Shown piece after piece: positions 28,293 to 37,019 of a stretch of 64,000 bases of DNA; positions within the stretch are counted from its first letter, which is position 1, and each line of letters begins with the position of its first letter. This stretch comes from Pseudoalteromonas denitrificans DSM 6059 (GTDB lineage: Bacteria; Pseudomonadota; Gammaproteobacteria; Enterobacterales; Alteromonadaceae), in the NCBI RefSeq assembly GCF_900112265.1, contig NZ_FOLO01000019.1, forward strand, positions 27,233 through 91,232. Reading direction: 5' to 3'. Both the position numbers and the translations under genes were made by a program. Below the pieces are notes generated by a model. It was given only the letters and a program-made list of their open reading frames with translations, was not told the DNA's origin and made no database searches.

Positions 28293-30389
28293 ATGGCAGA
28301 TTTATCAAAGTACAGAAATATTGGTATCTTCGCTCACGTTGATGCTGGTAAAACAACGACAACTGAACGAATCTTGAAACTTACTGGTCAAATCCACAAA
28401 ACTGGTGAAGTACATGATGGTGAGTCTACGACTGACTTCATGGAACAGGAAGCTGAGCGCGGTATTACTATCCAGTCTGCTGCTGTAACTTGTTTCTGGG
28501 ATGATCACCGTTTTAACGTTATTGATACTCCTGGACACGTTGACTTCACAGTAGAAGTTTACCGTTCACTTAAAGTATTAGATGGTGGTGTTGGTGTTTT
28601 CTGTGGTTCTGGTGGTGTTGAGCCTCAGTCAGAAACTAACTGGCGTTATGCGAATGAATCAGAAGTTGCACGTATTATCTTCGTAAATAAATTAGACCGT
28701 ATGGGTGCTGATTTTTACCGTGTTGTTAAACAAACTCAAGACGTACTTGCTGCAAATCCATTAGTTATGGTTTTACCAATCGGTATCGAAGACGAATTTG
28801 TAGGTGTTGTTGACCTTCTTACTCGTAAAGCATACGTTTGGGATGACTCTGGTCTTCCAGAAAACTACGAAGTAACTGATGTTCCTGCGGACATGGTTGA
28901 TAAAGTAGAAGAATACCGTGAGATGCTAATCGAAACTGCTGTTGAGCAAGACGATGACCTAATGGAAGCATACATGGAAGGTGAAGAGCCTTCATTAGAA
29001 GAAATCAAACGTTGTATCCGTAAAGGTACTCGTACTATGGACTTCTTCCCAACTTACTGTGGTTCAGCATTTAAGAACAAAGGTATTCAATTAATCCTTG
29101 ATGCTGTTGTTGATTACTTACCAAGCCCAACTGAAGTTGATCCTCAACCACTTACAGATGAAGAAGGTGAAGCAACTGGCGCAGTAGCAACTGTTTCTCC
29201 AGATGAGTCATTTAAAGCATTAGCATTTAAAATTTCAGATGACCGTTTTGGTGCCCTTACTTTCGTACGTATCTACTCTGGTACATTAAATAAAGGCGAT
29301 ACAATCCTTAACGCTGCAACAGGTAAAACTGAGCGTATTGGTCGTATGTGTGAAATGCAAGCAGATGATCGTAATGAGCTATCTTCAGCACAAGCTGGTG
29401 ATATCATCGCTATCGTAGGTATGAAGAGTAACGTTCAAACAGGTCATACTTTATGTGATCCTAAAGACCCTATCATCCTAGAAGCGATGGTATTCCCTGA
29501 ACCTGTAATCTCAATCTCTGTTAAGCCTAAAGATAAAGGTTCAACTGAGAAAATGGGTATTGCTATCGGTAAAATGGTTGCAGAAGATCCAACATTTAAA
29601 GTTGAAACTGACCAAGATTCTGGTGAAACAATCCTTTCAGGTATGGGTGAACTTCACTTAGATATCAAAGTAGATATCCTTAAGCGTACTTATGGCGTTG
29701 AGCTTGAAGTAGGTCAACCACAGGTTGCTTACCGTGAAACTATCACGTCTGAAATCGAAGATTCTTACACACATAAGAAACAATCTGGTGGTTCTGGTCA
29801 ATTCGGTAAAATCGATTACCGTATCAAGCCTGGTGAACCAGGTTCAGGTTTCGTTTTCTCATCATCTGTTGTTGGTGGTAACGTACCTAAAGAATTCTTC
29901 CCTGCTGTTGAGAAAGGCTTCAAGAGCATGATGGACGAAGGTGTTCTAGCTGGCTTCCCAGTACTAGACGTTGAAATTGAATTATACGATGGTGGCTTCC
30001 ACGCAGTTGATTCATCTGCTGTTGCTTTCGAAATCGCTGCAAAAGGCGCTTTCCGTCAGTCTATCCCGAAAGCTGGTGCACAGTTAATCGAACCTATCAT
30101 GAAAGTTGACGTTTTCACGCCAGACGATCATGTTGGTGACGTAATCGGTGATCTTAACCGTCGTCGTGGTATGATCAACGGTCAAGACGCTGGTGCAACT
30201 GGTGTTCGTATCAAAGCTGACGTACCTCTTTCAGAAATGTTTGGTTACATCGGTTCATTACGTACTATGACTTCAGGCCGTGGTCAGTTCTCTATGGAGT
30301 TCTCACACTACATGCCTTGTCCTAACAGCGTAGCAGAAAAAGTAATCGCTGATGCAAAAGAAGAAAAAGCAGCTAAAAGCAAAAAATAA
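28293..30389 (+). CDS. fusA2: Elongation factor G, second-copy type
   Basis: A 698-residue translational GTPase that moves tRNA and mRNA through the ribosome or helps recycle it. G motifs are intact: [24 protein letters not shown] and GSAFKNKG. Domains II-V are present, ending [20 protein letters not shown]. It stands alone behind tRNA genes and not in a str operon (rpsL-rpsG-fusA-tuf), and its N-terminus ([20 protein letters not shown]) matches the second EF-G of vibrios and shewanellas as I recall it. Codon use (GGT, CGT, GAA) looks biased for high expression. A decayed copy of its 3' end follows the terminator. Confidence 0.95.
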   Translation: MADLSKYRNIGIFAHVDAGKTTTTERILKLTGQIHKTGEVHDGESTTDFMEQEAERGITIQSAAVTCFWDDHRFNVIDTPGHVDFTVEVYRSLKVLDGGVGVFCGSGGVEPQSETNWRYANESEVARIIFVNKLDRMGADFYRVVKQTQDVLAANPLVMVLPIGIEDEFVGVVDLLTRKAYVWDDSGLPENYEVTDVPADMVDKVEEYREMLIETAVEQDDDLMEAYMEGEEPSLEEIKRCIRKGTRTMDFFPTYCGSAFKNKGIQLILDAVVDYLPSPTEVDPQPLTDEEGEATGAVATVSPDESFKALAFKISDDRFGALTFVRIYSGTLNKGDTILNAATGKTERIGRMCEMQADDRNELSSAQAGDIIAIVGMKSNVQTGHTLCDPKDPIILEAMVFPEPVISISVKPKDKGSTEKMGIAIGKMVAEDPTFKVETDQDSGETILSGMGELHLDIKVDILKRTYGVELEVGQPQVAYRETITSEIEDSYTHKKQSGGSGQFGKIDYRIKPGEPGSGFVFSSSVVGGNVPKEFFPAVEKGFKSMMDEGVLAGFPVLDVEIELYDGGFHAVDSSAVAFEIAAKGAFRQSIPKAGAQLIEPIMKVDVFTPDDHVGDVIGDLNRRRGMINGQDAGATGVRIKADVPLSEMFGYIGSLRTMTSGRGQFSMEFSHYMPCPNSVAEKVIADAKEEKAAKSKK

Positions 30390-30447
30390 TTTGTTTTAGT
30401 TAACCTGTAAATTCAGGTTGCTTGTTTCAAGGCAAGTCAGACAAAAT

Positions 30448-30482
30448 AAAACCCCAGCTATGAAAATAACTGGGGTTTTTTA
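30448..30482 (+). terminator. Terminator of fusA2
   Basis: A 10-bp perfect stem AAAACCCCAG/CTGGGGTTTT (30448-30457, 30470-30479) with a 12-base loop and T-run, about 60 bases past the stop. Confidence 0.92.
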
Positions 30483-30501
30483 ATATATAATACTGTGGTT
30501 T

Positions 30502-30606
30502 ATGAAGCTCTCCTTTCACAACTCGCCCCGTCCTAACAGCGTAACAGAACAAATAATCGAAAATGCAAAAGAAGAAGATCAACTAACCATAAGAATAACG
30601 ATATGA
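30502..30606 (+). pseudogene. Decayed duplicate of an EF-G gene 3' end
   Basis: A 34-codon open stretch starting at ATG 30502 copies the last codons of fusA2 with substitutions. It keeps P-N-S-V-x-E-x-x-I-x-x-AKEE, and at DNA level the block TCCTAACAGCGTA is identical. It aligns from the EF-G residues [13 protein letters not shown] onward to the C-terminal AKEE, then diverges before a new stop. No upstream EF-G sequence remains. It is a tail duplication or the leftover of a deleted second gene copy, not a functional gene. Confidence 0.75.
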
Positions 30607-30623
30607 AATAGACGGTCAGAAAA

Positions 30624-30983
30624 TTAAGAGACTGAAATCAGTTGTTTTTTATAATGTTGCTTTATAGCGCACTGACATAAGCCACCACTTAAGGCTGGGC
30701 ATTGCTTACAAGGGGATTTTTTACAAGGTTTTAATGCAAAGCTCATACTGCTAGGTTTAGGTTCTATTGTATAAATTGCTTGTGTTTTTGCAGCAGCTTC
30801 ACTACTCCCTAAGGCTTGAGTAACCACTTCTTTTGCTAATACTTCAATATCTAATTGTGATAACGCCATAAGTTTATTACTTGCACAATTACTGGATTTA
30901 AGTGATTTTTTTAGCTCGGTTTTAATCGCTTTTTTTAATAGCTTATATTGTTTTTTTAACACTCTTTCAGATTTTTCGCTCAT
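30624..30983 (-). CDS. Uncharacterised protein with a C-terminal Cys cluster
   Basis: 119 residues, family not recognised. The N-terminal third is a Lys-rich helix (SERVLKKQYKLLKKAIKTELKK). The C-terminus has C-x4-C-x2-C-x7-C-x-C (CKKSPCKQCP...GGLCQC), which could bind zinc or an iron-sulfur centre. No signal peptide or membrane segment. A Fur-box-like site lies 38 bases upstream of its start, so it may be iron-regulated and divergent from the fumC operon. Length and codon pattern look coding, but the start has no good ribosome site. Confidence 0.6.
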   Translation of the reverse strand: MSEKSERVLKKQYKLLKKAIKTELKKSLKSSNCASNKLMALSQLDIEVLAKEVVTQALGSSEAAAKTQAIYTIEPKPSSMSFALKPCKKSPCKQCPALSGGLCQCAIKQHYKKQLISVS

Positions 30984-31020
30984 TATGTTTATTAACTAAT
31001 ATATTCATTGCTCAAACATT

Positions 31021-31039
31021 TTAAATGAAAATCATTATC
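31021..31039. promoter_or_regulatory. Fur box, left site
   Basis: The 19-base stretch matches the Fur consensus GATAATGATAATCATTATC at 15 positions, including the whole right part AATCATTATC. It is nearer to the leftward Cys-cluster gene. Confidence 0.65.
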
Positions 31040-31117
31040 AGTCAACAGATAGTTAAATCTCACTTTAAAAACCCTACTAACAGGATTAATAAATAGCTTG
31101 CGTAAAAAACTCCAAAC

Positions 31118-31136
31118 TGTAATGATAACCATTATC
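31118..31136. promoter_or_regulatory. Fur box, right site
   Basis: 16 of 19 positions match the Fur consensus (core AATGATAACCATTATC). It ends 21 bases before ATG 31158, so bound Fur would block transcription of the small gene and fumC. Confidence 0.8.
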
Positions 31137-31157
31137 AATAACAATCTTGAAATTTAT

Positions 31158-31526
31158 ATGAATAGCGCCAAAGCAACCATTTTTTATAATCAACAAATCA
31201 AGATGTTTAACCGCTGTAAAGGCATGCATAGCGCCCAGGCCGTCGCACAGTTTATAGATGCAAGCCTAACTTTAGCGCGTTGCTATTCAAAAGAAGACTG
31301 CATTTTACTGCAAGAATTATTTCTTCGCCGTACTTATCACGATCTCATCAATAAAATATGCGATCCCTTGCAGTCTGAATGCATGAGAAAACAATGCTTA
31401 GATCAACTTTATAAACCATTATTAGCATTAAAAAGGTTTTATAAAAAATACGACTCAAGTCAAAAAAAATACAACGAGCTTGAACGTGAATTACGCGTTT
31501 TAAGCCATGAGTTTAACCCTTATTAA
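31158..31526 (+). CDS. Small Fur-controlled protein upstream of fumC (FagA-like by position)
   Basis: 122 residues, helical, soluble, with five Cys (in NRCKGMH, LARCYSKEDC and ICDPLQSEC/KQC). An in-frame TTG at 31098 would place the Fur box inside the gene, so ATG 31158 is taken as the start. In Pseudomonas aeruginosa a Fur-repressed gene, fagA, precedes fumC in the same way; this gene is the positional counterpart, and I cannot confirm sequence homology. It ends eight bases before fumC. Confidence 0.7.
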   Translation: MNSAKATIFYNQQIKMFNRCKGMHSAQAVAQFIDASLTLARCYSKEDCILLQELFLRRTYHDLINKICDPLQSECMRKQCLDQLYKPLLALKRFYKKYDSSQKKYNELERELRVLSHEFNPY

Positions 31527-31534
31527 AGAAGAAT

Positions 31535-32926
31535 ATGATGAAAAATACCAGAATTGAAAAAGACAGTATGGGCGAACTTGAAGTCCCTGAAACAGCGCTT
31601 TACCAAGCACAAACCCAAAGAGCAATTAATAACTTCCCAGTAAGTGGTTTAACTATGCCAGCAAGCTTTATTCAAGCGCTAGCATATATTAAATACGCTG
31701 CGGCACAAACAAATGCTGAGCTCGGGTATTTAGATGCTGAACGTGCAATTGCAATAGAAAAAGCATGTGAGCAGCTTATTGATGGTAAACACTTAGAGCA
31801 ATTTCCGGTAGATGTTTTTCAAACAGGATCAGGTACCAGCTCAAATATGAATACCAATGAAGTGATAGCAAGTTTGGCAAGCCAACAAACTAATTTAAAT
31901 ATAAACCCAAATGATCATATCAACATGGGACAAAGCTCAAATGATGTTATTCCCAGTGCCATACAAATCAGTAGTGCAATTACAGCATATTTTAATTTAC
32001 TCCCTGCAATAGAACATTTAACGCAATCTTTAGATAAAAAGTCAGCTGAAATCGGCCATATTGTAAAAACCGGCCGTACTCACTTAATGGATGCCATGCC
32101 AGTTACCTTTGCCCAAACATTAGCTGCATGGAAAAGCCAAATTCAAAATGCCAGGCTTGGCATTATGCAATCACTTGAACACGTTACAAATATAGCGCAA
32201 GGCGGAACTGCAGTTGGAACAGGTATAAATGCAGACCCGAAATTTTCAGCTAAATTTGCCAACAATTTAAGCGCAGCTGCAGGCATAAGCTTTAAACCTA
32301 GCAATAACTTTTTTTATAATATCGGGTCACAAGATGTAATTGTGACACTATCCGGGCATCTGAAAGTGCTTGCTATTGCATACATGAAACTTGCCAATGA
32401 TTTGCGTTGGATGAATTCGGGACCATTAGCTGGCTTAGGTGAAATAGAGCTTGAAGCATTACAACCAGGTTCATCTATTATGCCTGGTAAAGTAAACCCT
32501 GTTATACCTGAAGCAACGGCTATGGTTAGCGCTCAAGTAATCGGAAATGATGCAACCATAACCGTTGCAGGTCAATCTGGTAACTTTGAACTAAATGTCA
32601 TGTTACCAGTGGTTGCTTATAACATATTACAGAGCATAGAATTACTGAGTAATATTAGTTATCTTATGGCCGATAAAGCGATCTCGAGCTTTGTGGTAAA
32701 AGAATCTAATATCAATCAAGCTTTAACAAAAAATCCAATATTGGTAACGGCGCTCAACCCTGTAATTGGTTACTTAAAAGCAGCAGAAATTGCAAAAAAA
32801 GCATATAAATTAGGCCAACCTATTATTGATATTGCCGAACAAGAAACAGATCTATCACGTGATGAATTAATAAAATTATTAGATCCTAAAAAATTAACCG
32901 AAGGCGGTATAAGTAATACGAATTAA
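31535..32926 (+). CDS. fumC: Class II fumarate hydratase
   Basis: A 463-residue iron-independent fumarase converting fumarate and malate in the TCA cycle. The signature G312-SSIMPGKVNP is intact, with TGSGTSSNMNTNEV and GRTHLMDAMPVT upstream. Making this enzyme under iron starvation substitutes for iron-sulfur fumarases, which fits the Fur box in front of the operon. Start ATG 31535 (or the adjacent ATG) follows AAAGAAGA. Confidence 0.95.
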   Translation: MMKNTRIEKDSMGELEVPETALYQAQTQRAINNFPVSGLTMPASFIQALAYIKYAAAQTNAELGYLDAERAIAIEKACEQLIDGKHLEQFPVDVFQTGSGTSSNMNTNEVIASLASQQTNLNINPNDHINMGQSSNDVIPSAIQISSAITAYFNLLPAIEHLTQSLDKKSAEIGHIVKTGRTHLMDAMPVTFAQTLAAWKSQIQNARLGIMQSLEHVTNIAQGGTAVGTGINADPKFSAKFANNLSAAAGISFKPSNNFFYNIGSQDVIVTLSGHLKVLAIAYMKLANDLRWMNSGPLAGLGEIELEALQPGSSIMPGKVNPVIPEATAMVSAQVIGNDATITVAGQSGNFELNVMLPVVAYNILQSIELLSNISYLMADKAISSFVVKESNINQALTKNPILVTALNPVIGYLKAAEIAKKAYKLGQPIIDIAEQETDLSRDELIKLLDPKKLTEGGISNTN

Positions 32927-32976
32927 TAATAGCGCACTATACTTAAGGCTATTAATGAAATCATGAGAATGGCTTT

Positions 32977-33201
32977 ATGAAAGTTCAACTGTTAGTAACA
33001 CACACCGACTTTTGCATTCATAACCTCGAATGTGAATTCCAAAGTGTAGGTGTCGATTATCATATTGACTATATTGAAGATCACCCTGAATTGGTGAGTG
33101 CAAATAACATTCGCCACTCACCTAATATTTTTGTAGATGGTAAATTGGTGTTTAGACACCAACCCACGACATTTGAGTTACAAGACTACTTTTGTAACTA
33201 A
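32977..33201 (+). CDS. Small glutaredoxin/thioredoxin-like protein lacking the CxxC pair
   Basis: 74 residues with a compact thioredoxin fold: a strand (MKVQLLVTHTD), an active-site loop, a helix, a strand VDYHIDYIEDHPEL, and the cis-Pro-type segment RHSPNIFVDGKLVF. The active-site loop reads F-C-I-H-N-L-E-C, so C13 remains but the Cys three residues on is absent; another Cys lies six residues later. It may work with one Cys or be non-redox. It follows fumC by 50 bases. Confidence 0.72.
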   Translation: MKVQLLVTHTDFCIHNLECEFQSVGVDYHIDYIEDHPELVSANNIRHSPNIFVDGKLVFRHQPTTFELQDYFCN

Positions 33202-33211
33202 TTACATTAAA

Positions 33212-33604
33212 ATGGCATACCTAACACACATAGCTTTACATGTTAAAAATGTAGACGCCTGTGTACGTTTTTATCAAAATTATGCCGGACTTCGACTGGT
33301 TAGAGATCGCCAAGTACATGGCAAGCACATTATTTGGCTGGCTGAACCAGGCAAAGAATCCCAATTTATTTTTGTTATATTACCTAACGGACCAGGTCAC
33401 CAGCAGTCACAGAATGATTTTTCTCATTTTGGTTTTGCTCTACAAAGCAAAGCGGAAGTTGACAAACTTGCAAATAAAGCTAAGCAAGAAGGCATTTTAT
33501 TATGGCCCCCAAAACAAGAAGCTTTTCCTGTTGGATATTATTGTGGCATTTTAGACCCTGATGGTAATCGTATCGAATTTAGTTATGGTCAACCTTTAGG
33601 TTAA
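33212..33604 (+). CDS. VOC-fold (glyoxalase/dioxygenase superfamily) protein
   Basis: 130 residues with two beta-alpha-beta-beta-beta repeats. The ATG at 33212 begins MAYLTHIALHVKNVDACVRFYQ and is preferred over in-frame starts inside the previous gene. Possible metal ligands are the His in THIALHV, the His in FSHFGFAL and the Glu in DGNRIEFSYG. This resembles glyoxalase I-type lactoylglutathione lyases, but the substrate is uncertain. It is 10 bases after the small thioredoxin-like gene. Confidence 0.82.
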   Translation: MAYLTHIALHVKNVDACVRFYQNYAGLRLVRDRQVHGKHIIWLAEPGKESQFIFVILPNGPGHQQSQNDFSHFGFALQSKAEVDKLANKAKQEGILLWPPKQEAFPVGYYCGILDPDGNRIEFSYGQPLG

Positions 33605-33606
33605 GC

Positions 33607-33626
33607 CTGTAATAGAAATATTACAG
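33607..33626 (+). other. GAAA-loop hairpin after the VOC gene
   Basis: A perfect 8-bp stem CTGTAATA/TATTACAG closes a GAAA tetraloop two bases past the stop. There is no T-run, so it probably protects the mRNA end or helps termination further on. Confidence 0.5.
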
Positions 33627-33717
33627 CAATTAAAGTTCACTTAACGCATCATACTTTACCCATTAGGGTTTTTAATGCTTAAATACCGCTCTGATTATTT
33701 TCTCACCCTAGGAAATC

Positions 33718-35109
33718 ATGAAAAAATTACTTTTAACATTAGCCATTACAAGCCTGAGCTTTATTAATCAAGTTTCAGCTCAAGAATTTAGCGAACAACA
33801 AATTAAACAAACAGCTGAAATTAGAAACAATGCACTCAACAGTTCACTTGCTTATGATATTTTAACTTCCTTAACAACTGAGATAGGTCCTAGATTACCA
33901 GGCTCAGAAAATGATCCTTTAGCAGTTAAATGGGCCCAAGATAAGTTCAACGAACTTGGTTTCGATAAAGTTTGGTTAGAGCCTGCTACATTCCCTGCAT
34001 GGCGACGTTATAGTGAATCAGGAATGATTTTAGCGCCTTCAAAACAACCCCTACATTTAACAGCTTTAGGTGGCAGCATTAGTACCCCCAAACAAGGGAT
34101 TTCAGCTGACATTATCTACTTTGAAACATTAGATGAATTAATAGCCTCTCCTAAAAATAGCGCTGAAGGAAAAATTGTTTTTATAAACTATAAAATGAAT
34201 CGCCATATTGATGGTAATGGTTATGGTCCTGCTGTAAAAGCCCGTAGTACAGGTGCAGTAGAAGCAGCAAAAAAGGGAGCTCTTGCTTTTATGATGCGCT
34301 CAGTAAGTACTGCTCATCATAGGTTTGCCCATACCGGTGGTAGCCACTATCAAGATGGCATTAAGAAAATTCCTACGGTTGCCATTGCCAACCCAGATGC
34401 AGACCAGATATCTCGCTTAGTTTCATTAAAAAAGCCAGTAAAGGTTAATATTAATGTTCAGGCTGAAAATTTAGGCGAAGGCAAAACTTTTAATGTAATC
34501 GGCCAATTTAATGGCACACAAAATCCAGACCAATATGTTTTAATTGGGGGTCATTTAGATTCTTGGGATTTAGGCACTGGTGCCTTAGATGACGGCGCAG
34601 GGGTGGCATTAACTATGGCGGCAGCAAAATACATTGCCGATGTAAAACGACCTAAGCGTAGTATACGTGTTGTTTTATTTGCAGCCGAAGAATTAGGCCT
34701 ATGGGGTGCTAAAGCGTATGCCAAAAAACATAAAAATGACAAACATAATATTGTGGCAGCAGCTGAATCTGATTTTGGTGCAGGCTTTATTTACGGATTT
34801 CAATCAAGTGTTGATGCTAAGTCACTACCAGTTGTAAGAGCGATAGCAAAACAGCTTTCACCATTAAATATTAAGCATATTCGTGCCAATAAATCATCAA
34901 ATGGCCCTGACTTAATACCACTTAGAAAACTAGGCGGATTAGCTGGCTTTTCATTACATACTGATGGCAATGATTATTTTGATTACCATCACACTGCCGA
35001 TGATACTTTAGATAAAGTAGACCCTGTTAAGTTACAACAAAATTCAGCTGCTTATGCTGTATTTGCATTTATGGCAGCCGATGCAAAAACAACTATAAAA
35101 GGGAAGTAA
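33718..35109 (+). CDS. M28-family zinc aminopeptidase/carboxypeptidase, exported
   Basis: 463 residues with a signal peptide (cut after VSAQ, about 22). A PA-like insert (about 115-250) precedes the M28 catalytic core. Two-zinc ligands and catalytic residues are visible: H279 and D281 in GGHLDSWD, D291 in GALDDGAG, and the E-E pair near 324-325 in AAEELG. A late His lies in FDYHHTADDT. The length fits bacterial M28 carboxypeptidase Q-like enzymes. It likely trims peptides in the periplasm. The ATG follows AGGAAATC. Confidence 0.92.
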   Translation: MKKLLLTLAITSLSFINQVSAQEFSEQQIKQTAEIRNNALNSSLAYDILTSLTTEIGPRLPGSENDPLAVKWAQDKFNELGFDKVWLEPATFPAWRRYSESGMILAPSKQPLHLTALGGSISTPKQGISADIIYFETLDELIASPKNSAEGKIVFINYKMNRHIDGNGYGPAVKARSTGAVEAAKKGALAFMMRSVSTAHHRFAHTGGSHYQDGIKKIPTVAIANPDADQISRLVSLKKPVKVNINVQAENLGEGKTFNVIGQFNGTQNPDQYVLIGGHLDSWDLGTGALDDGAGVALTMAAAKYIADVKRPKRSIRVVLFAAEELGLWGAKAYAKKHKNDKHNIVAAAESDFGAGFIYGFQSSVDAKSLPVVRAIAKQLSPLNIKHIRANKSSNGPDLIPLRKLGGLAGFSLHTDGNDYFDYHHTADDTLDKVDPVKLQQNSAAYAVFAFMAADAKTTIKGK

Positions 35110-35143
35110 AAGAAAAAATTGCCTCTTTACTCCCCATCTAAAT

Positions 35144-35171
35144 AAGCCGTATAAAATACGGCTTTTAATTT
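35144..35171 (+). terminator. Terminator of the M28 peptidase gene
   Basis: A perfect 9-bp stem AAGCCGTAT/ATACGGCTT with an AAA loop and T-rich tail. Confidence 0.9.
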
Positions 35172-35240
35172 TTGAAACTATTACAAACCAATTACGTTTA
35201 ACATTTTACAACAAACTAATTTAATAAACGTCATTGAATC

Positions 35241-35254
35241 TCTACGCGTGTAGA
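35241..35254. promoter_or_regulatory. BlaI-type operator, dyad 1
   Basis: A 14-base dyad TCTAC-GCGT-GTAGA, immediately followed by a TATAAA sequence that may be the -10 element. It lies 43 bases before the regulator's start. Confidence 0.65.
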
Positions 35255-35261
35255 TATAAAC

Positions 35262-35275
35262 TCTACACCTGTAGA
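35262..35275. promoter_or_regulatory. BlaI-type operator, dyad 2
   Basis: TCTAC-ACCT-GTAGA, a second copy exactly 21 bases from the first, so both lie on the same face of the helix. It is followed by TATAAT. The two copies also share the flanking ATATAA. Confidence 0.68.
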
Positions 35276-35296
35276 TATAATGTATTAGGAACTAAA

Positions 35297-35671
35297 ATGG
35301 AATTATCTGACTTTGAATTAGAAGTAATGCAGTTTTTTTGGAGTAACCCAGGCTCAGCCGCGCCTCAAATTCATAAACTCATTGAGCAGAAGCGTTCAGT
35401 AAGCTATTCAACAGTTAAAACAATAATTGATCGTCTTGAAAAAAAAGGGGCTATAAAGCGTAGTGATCAACAGGGCAGAACAATTTTTTACTCACCTTTG
35501 GTTGAAAAAAATCAATTAAGAAAACCTATGATAAAAGATTTTATTAAGCGTGTTTTCCTAGGGAAAAGCCAATCTTTAGCTGCGCACATTATTCAAGAGG
35601 AAGAGCTATCACTTGACGATATCAGCTATTTGGAATCACTACTTGAGCAGAAAAAAGAAGAGTTTAAATAA
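35297..35671 (+). CDS. BlaI/MecI-family transcriptional repressor
   Basis: A 124-residue winged-helix protein. N-terminal ELSDFELEVMQFFW and the recognition segment SYSTVKTIIDRLEKKGAIKR are typical of BlaI/MecI. These dimers repress their own operon and are inactivated by proteolysis triggered by a membrane M56 protease, which is encoded two bases downstream. ATG 35297 follows AGGA; longer in-frame starts would run across the operators. Confidence 0.93.
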   Translation: MELSDFELEVMQFFWSNPGSAAPQIHKLIEQKRSVSYSTVKTIIDRLEKKGAIKRSDQQGRTIFYSPLVEKNQLRKPMIKDFIKRVFLGKSQSLAAHIIQEEELSLDDISYLESLLEQKKEEFK

Positions 35672-35673
35672 GC

Positions 35674-36945
35674 ATGCTATTTTTTCTCATCAGTAACGCT
35701 ATTATTACAACACTTGTTTTAGTATTAAATCGTTTTAGCCATCAAAGCATTAACATCAAATTGTTTTTATCCGTATTCAGTCTTACATGTTGGTTATTTC
35801 CTTTTACAATGATCAGAGACATATTAGCAAAAAACATCTCTATAGATATTCCCTGGACCACATCCACAGTAACCAGTATGACACCTAACATTGTGACTCC
35901 AGTTGATTTATCACTTATGCCAAAGGTATCACTAGATCAAATAATAATGATACTTGCTTTGATAGGCGCTTTATTTTTTATGATTCGAGTATACAAATAC
36001 AATGTATGGGTTAATGCAATTAAGAATTCACCCAATGTAAAATTTATAACCAAGTATCGCAATATACCCGTTTATACATCAAACCAAATACACAATGCGA
36101 TTTTAATGGGTTATAAAAAACCAAGTATTTGGCTAAACCCTTCACTTATTGACTCTGCTTATTACGACATGATTCTTGAACATGAAGCAACCCATGTAAA
36201 ACATAGAGACAATTATATGATTTCATTTATGACCTGTATTCGAGCTATTTATTGGTGGAACCCGCTTATTTATATTTTAACCAATAATTTAAAAGATCTT
36301 ATTGAAGCCCGCTGCGACCAAAAATCGAGTGAATATTTTACCGAGGGAATATATCAAAAAAAATTAATCGCATTGATATTACTTAATACGCCTGTATCTC
36401 AAACAGGATTTTCCAGTGCAGTTATAAGTAAAAACTCAAATATCAGACGATTAAAATTATTTAAGGAAAAACAAACCATGAGTTCATTTTCAAAATCAAT
36501 GACCCTATTATTTATTACATTAGTAATCAGTATTTTAACTATACCAATATCCACCTTCAACGCAGCAGCACATAGCAGTAAAAATATAGAACAATATACA
36601 GGTGCACAAGTTGAACTTGAAATAACAATTAACCAGACAAAATCAACCAACAATGCAGTCAAAGGCAATTGGGTAAGTGAAACAACGCTTTGGAGTGAAT
36701 TTTCTAAAATTACAGTTTTAAAATTAAAAGAACGTTGGAGAGTTGAATTTATTACAAATCAAGTGGATGGTCACTTAGAGGTGAATTTTTTAATAACGGA
36801 TCTTGATGGGGGTAATCTCACCCCATATCCAATGTCAATGCTTATGAGGTCAGGTCAATCCGCAAGTATGTATATTGAGAATGAAGAAGGTCTGTCTATT
36901 GAGTTAAAACTTGAAGCTGAATTCGCTAAAAAGCCAGTCACTTAA
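35674..36945 (+). CDS. M56 (BlaR1-like) membrane metalloprotease without a penicillin-binding domain
   Basis: 423 residues. Membrane helices occur near 1-20, 28-50, 88-108 and 272-292. The zinc-protease motif H170-E-A-T-H174 faces the cytosol between the third and fourth, with a distal acidic segment EARCDQ. Unlike BlaR1, the periplasmic C-terminus (about 300-423) is a short beta-rich domain with no beta-lactam-binding SxxK motif, so the signal is not penicillin binding in the usual way. It forms a two-gene operon with the BlaI-type repressor. No beta-lactamase gene is adjacent. Confidence 0.88.
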   Translation: MLFFLISNAIITTLVLVLNRFSHQSINIKLFLSVFSLTCWLFPFTMIRDILAKNISIDIPWTTSTVTSMTPNIVTPVDLSLMPKVSLDQIIMILALIGALFFMIRVYKYNVWVNAIKNSPNVKFITKYRNIPVYTSNQIHNAILMGYKKPSIWLNPSLIDSAYYDMILEHEATHVKHRDNYMISFMTCIRAIYWWNPLIYILTNNLKDLIEARCDQKSSEYFTEGIYQKKLIALILLNTPVSQTGFSSAVISKNSNIRRLKLFKEKQTMSSFSKSMTLLFITLVISILTIPISTFNAAAHSSKNIEQYTGAQVELEITINQTKSTNNAVKGNWVSETTLWSEFSKITVLKLKERWRVEFITNQVDGHLEVNFLITDLDGGNLTPYPMSMLMRSGQSASMYIENEEGLSIELKLEAEFAKKPVT

Positions 36946-36956
36946 TTTATAAAAAT

Positions 36957-36999
36957 ACTGCGTGGATTAAAAAATTAAATTACTCCACGCAGTTTTTTT
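36957..36999 (+). terminator. Terminator of the BlaI/M56 operon
   Basis: A perfect 10-bp stem ACTGCGTGGA/TCCACGCAGT with an A/T loop and a seven-T run, just before the convergent M16 peptidase stop. Confidence 0.92.
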
Positions 37000-37019
37000 A
37001 ATATAACGGCATTACAAAT

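Noticed and set aside
31098..31157. Upstream TTG start of the small gene before fumC
   Set aside because: It would place the best Fur box inside the coding region and has no good ribosome site; ATG 31158 is the better start.
33137..33211. Extension of the VOC gene into the preceding small gene
   Set aside because: The extra residues have no counterpart in the VOC fold, and ATG 33212 starts exactly at the first strand.
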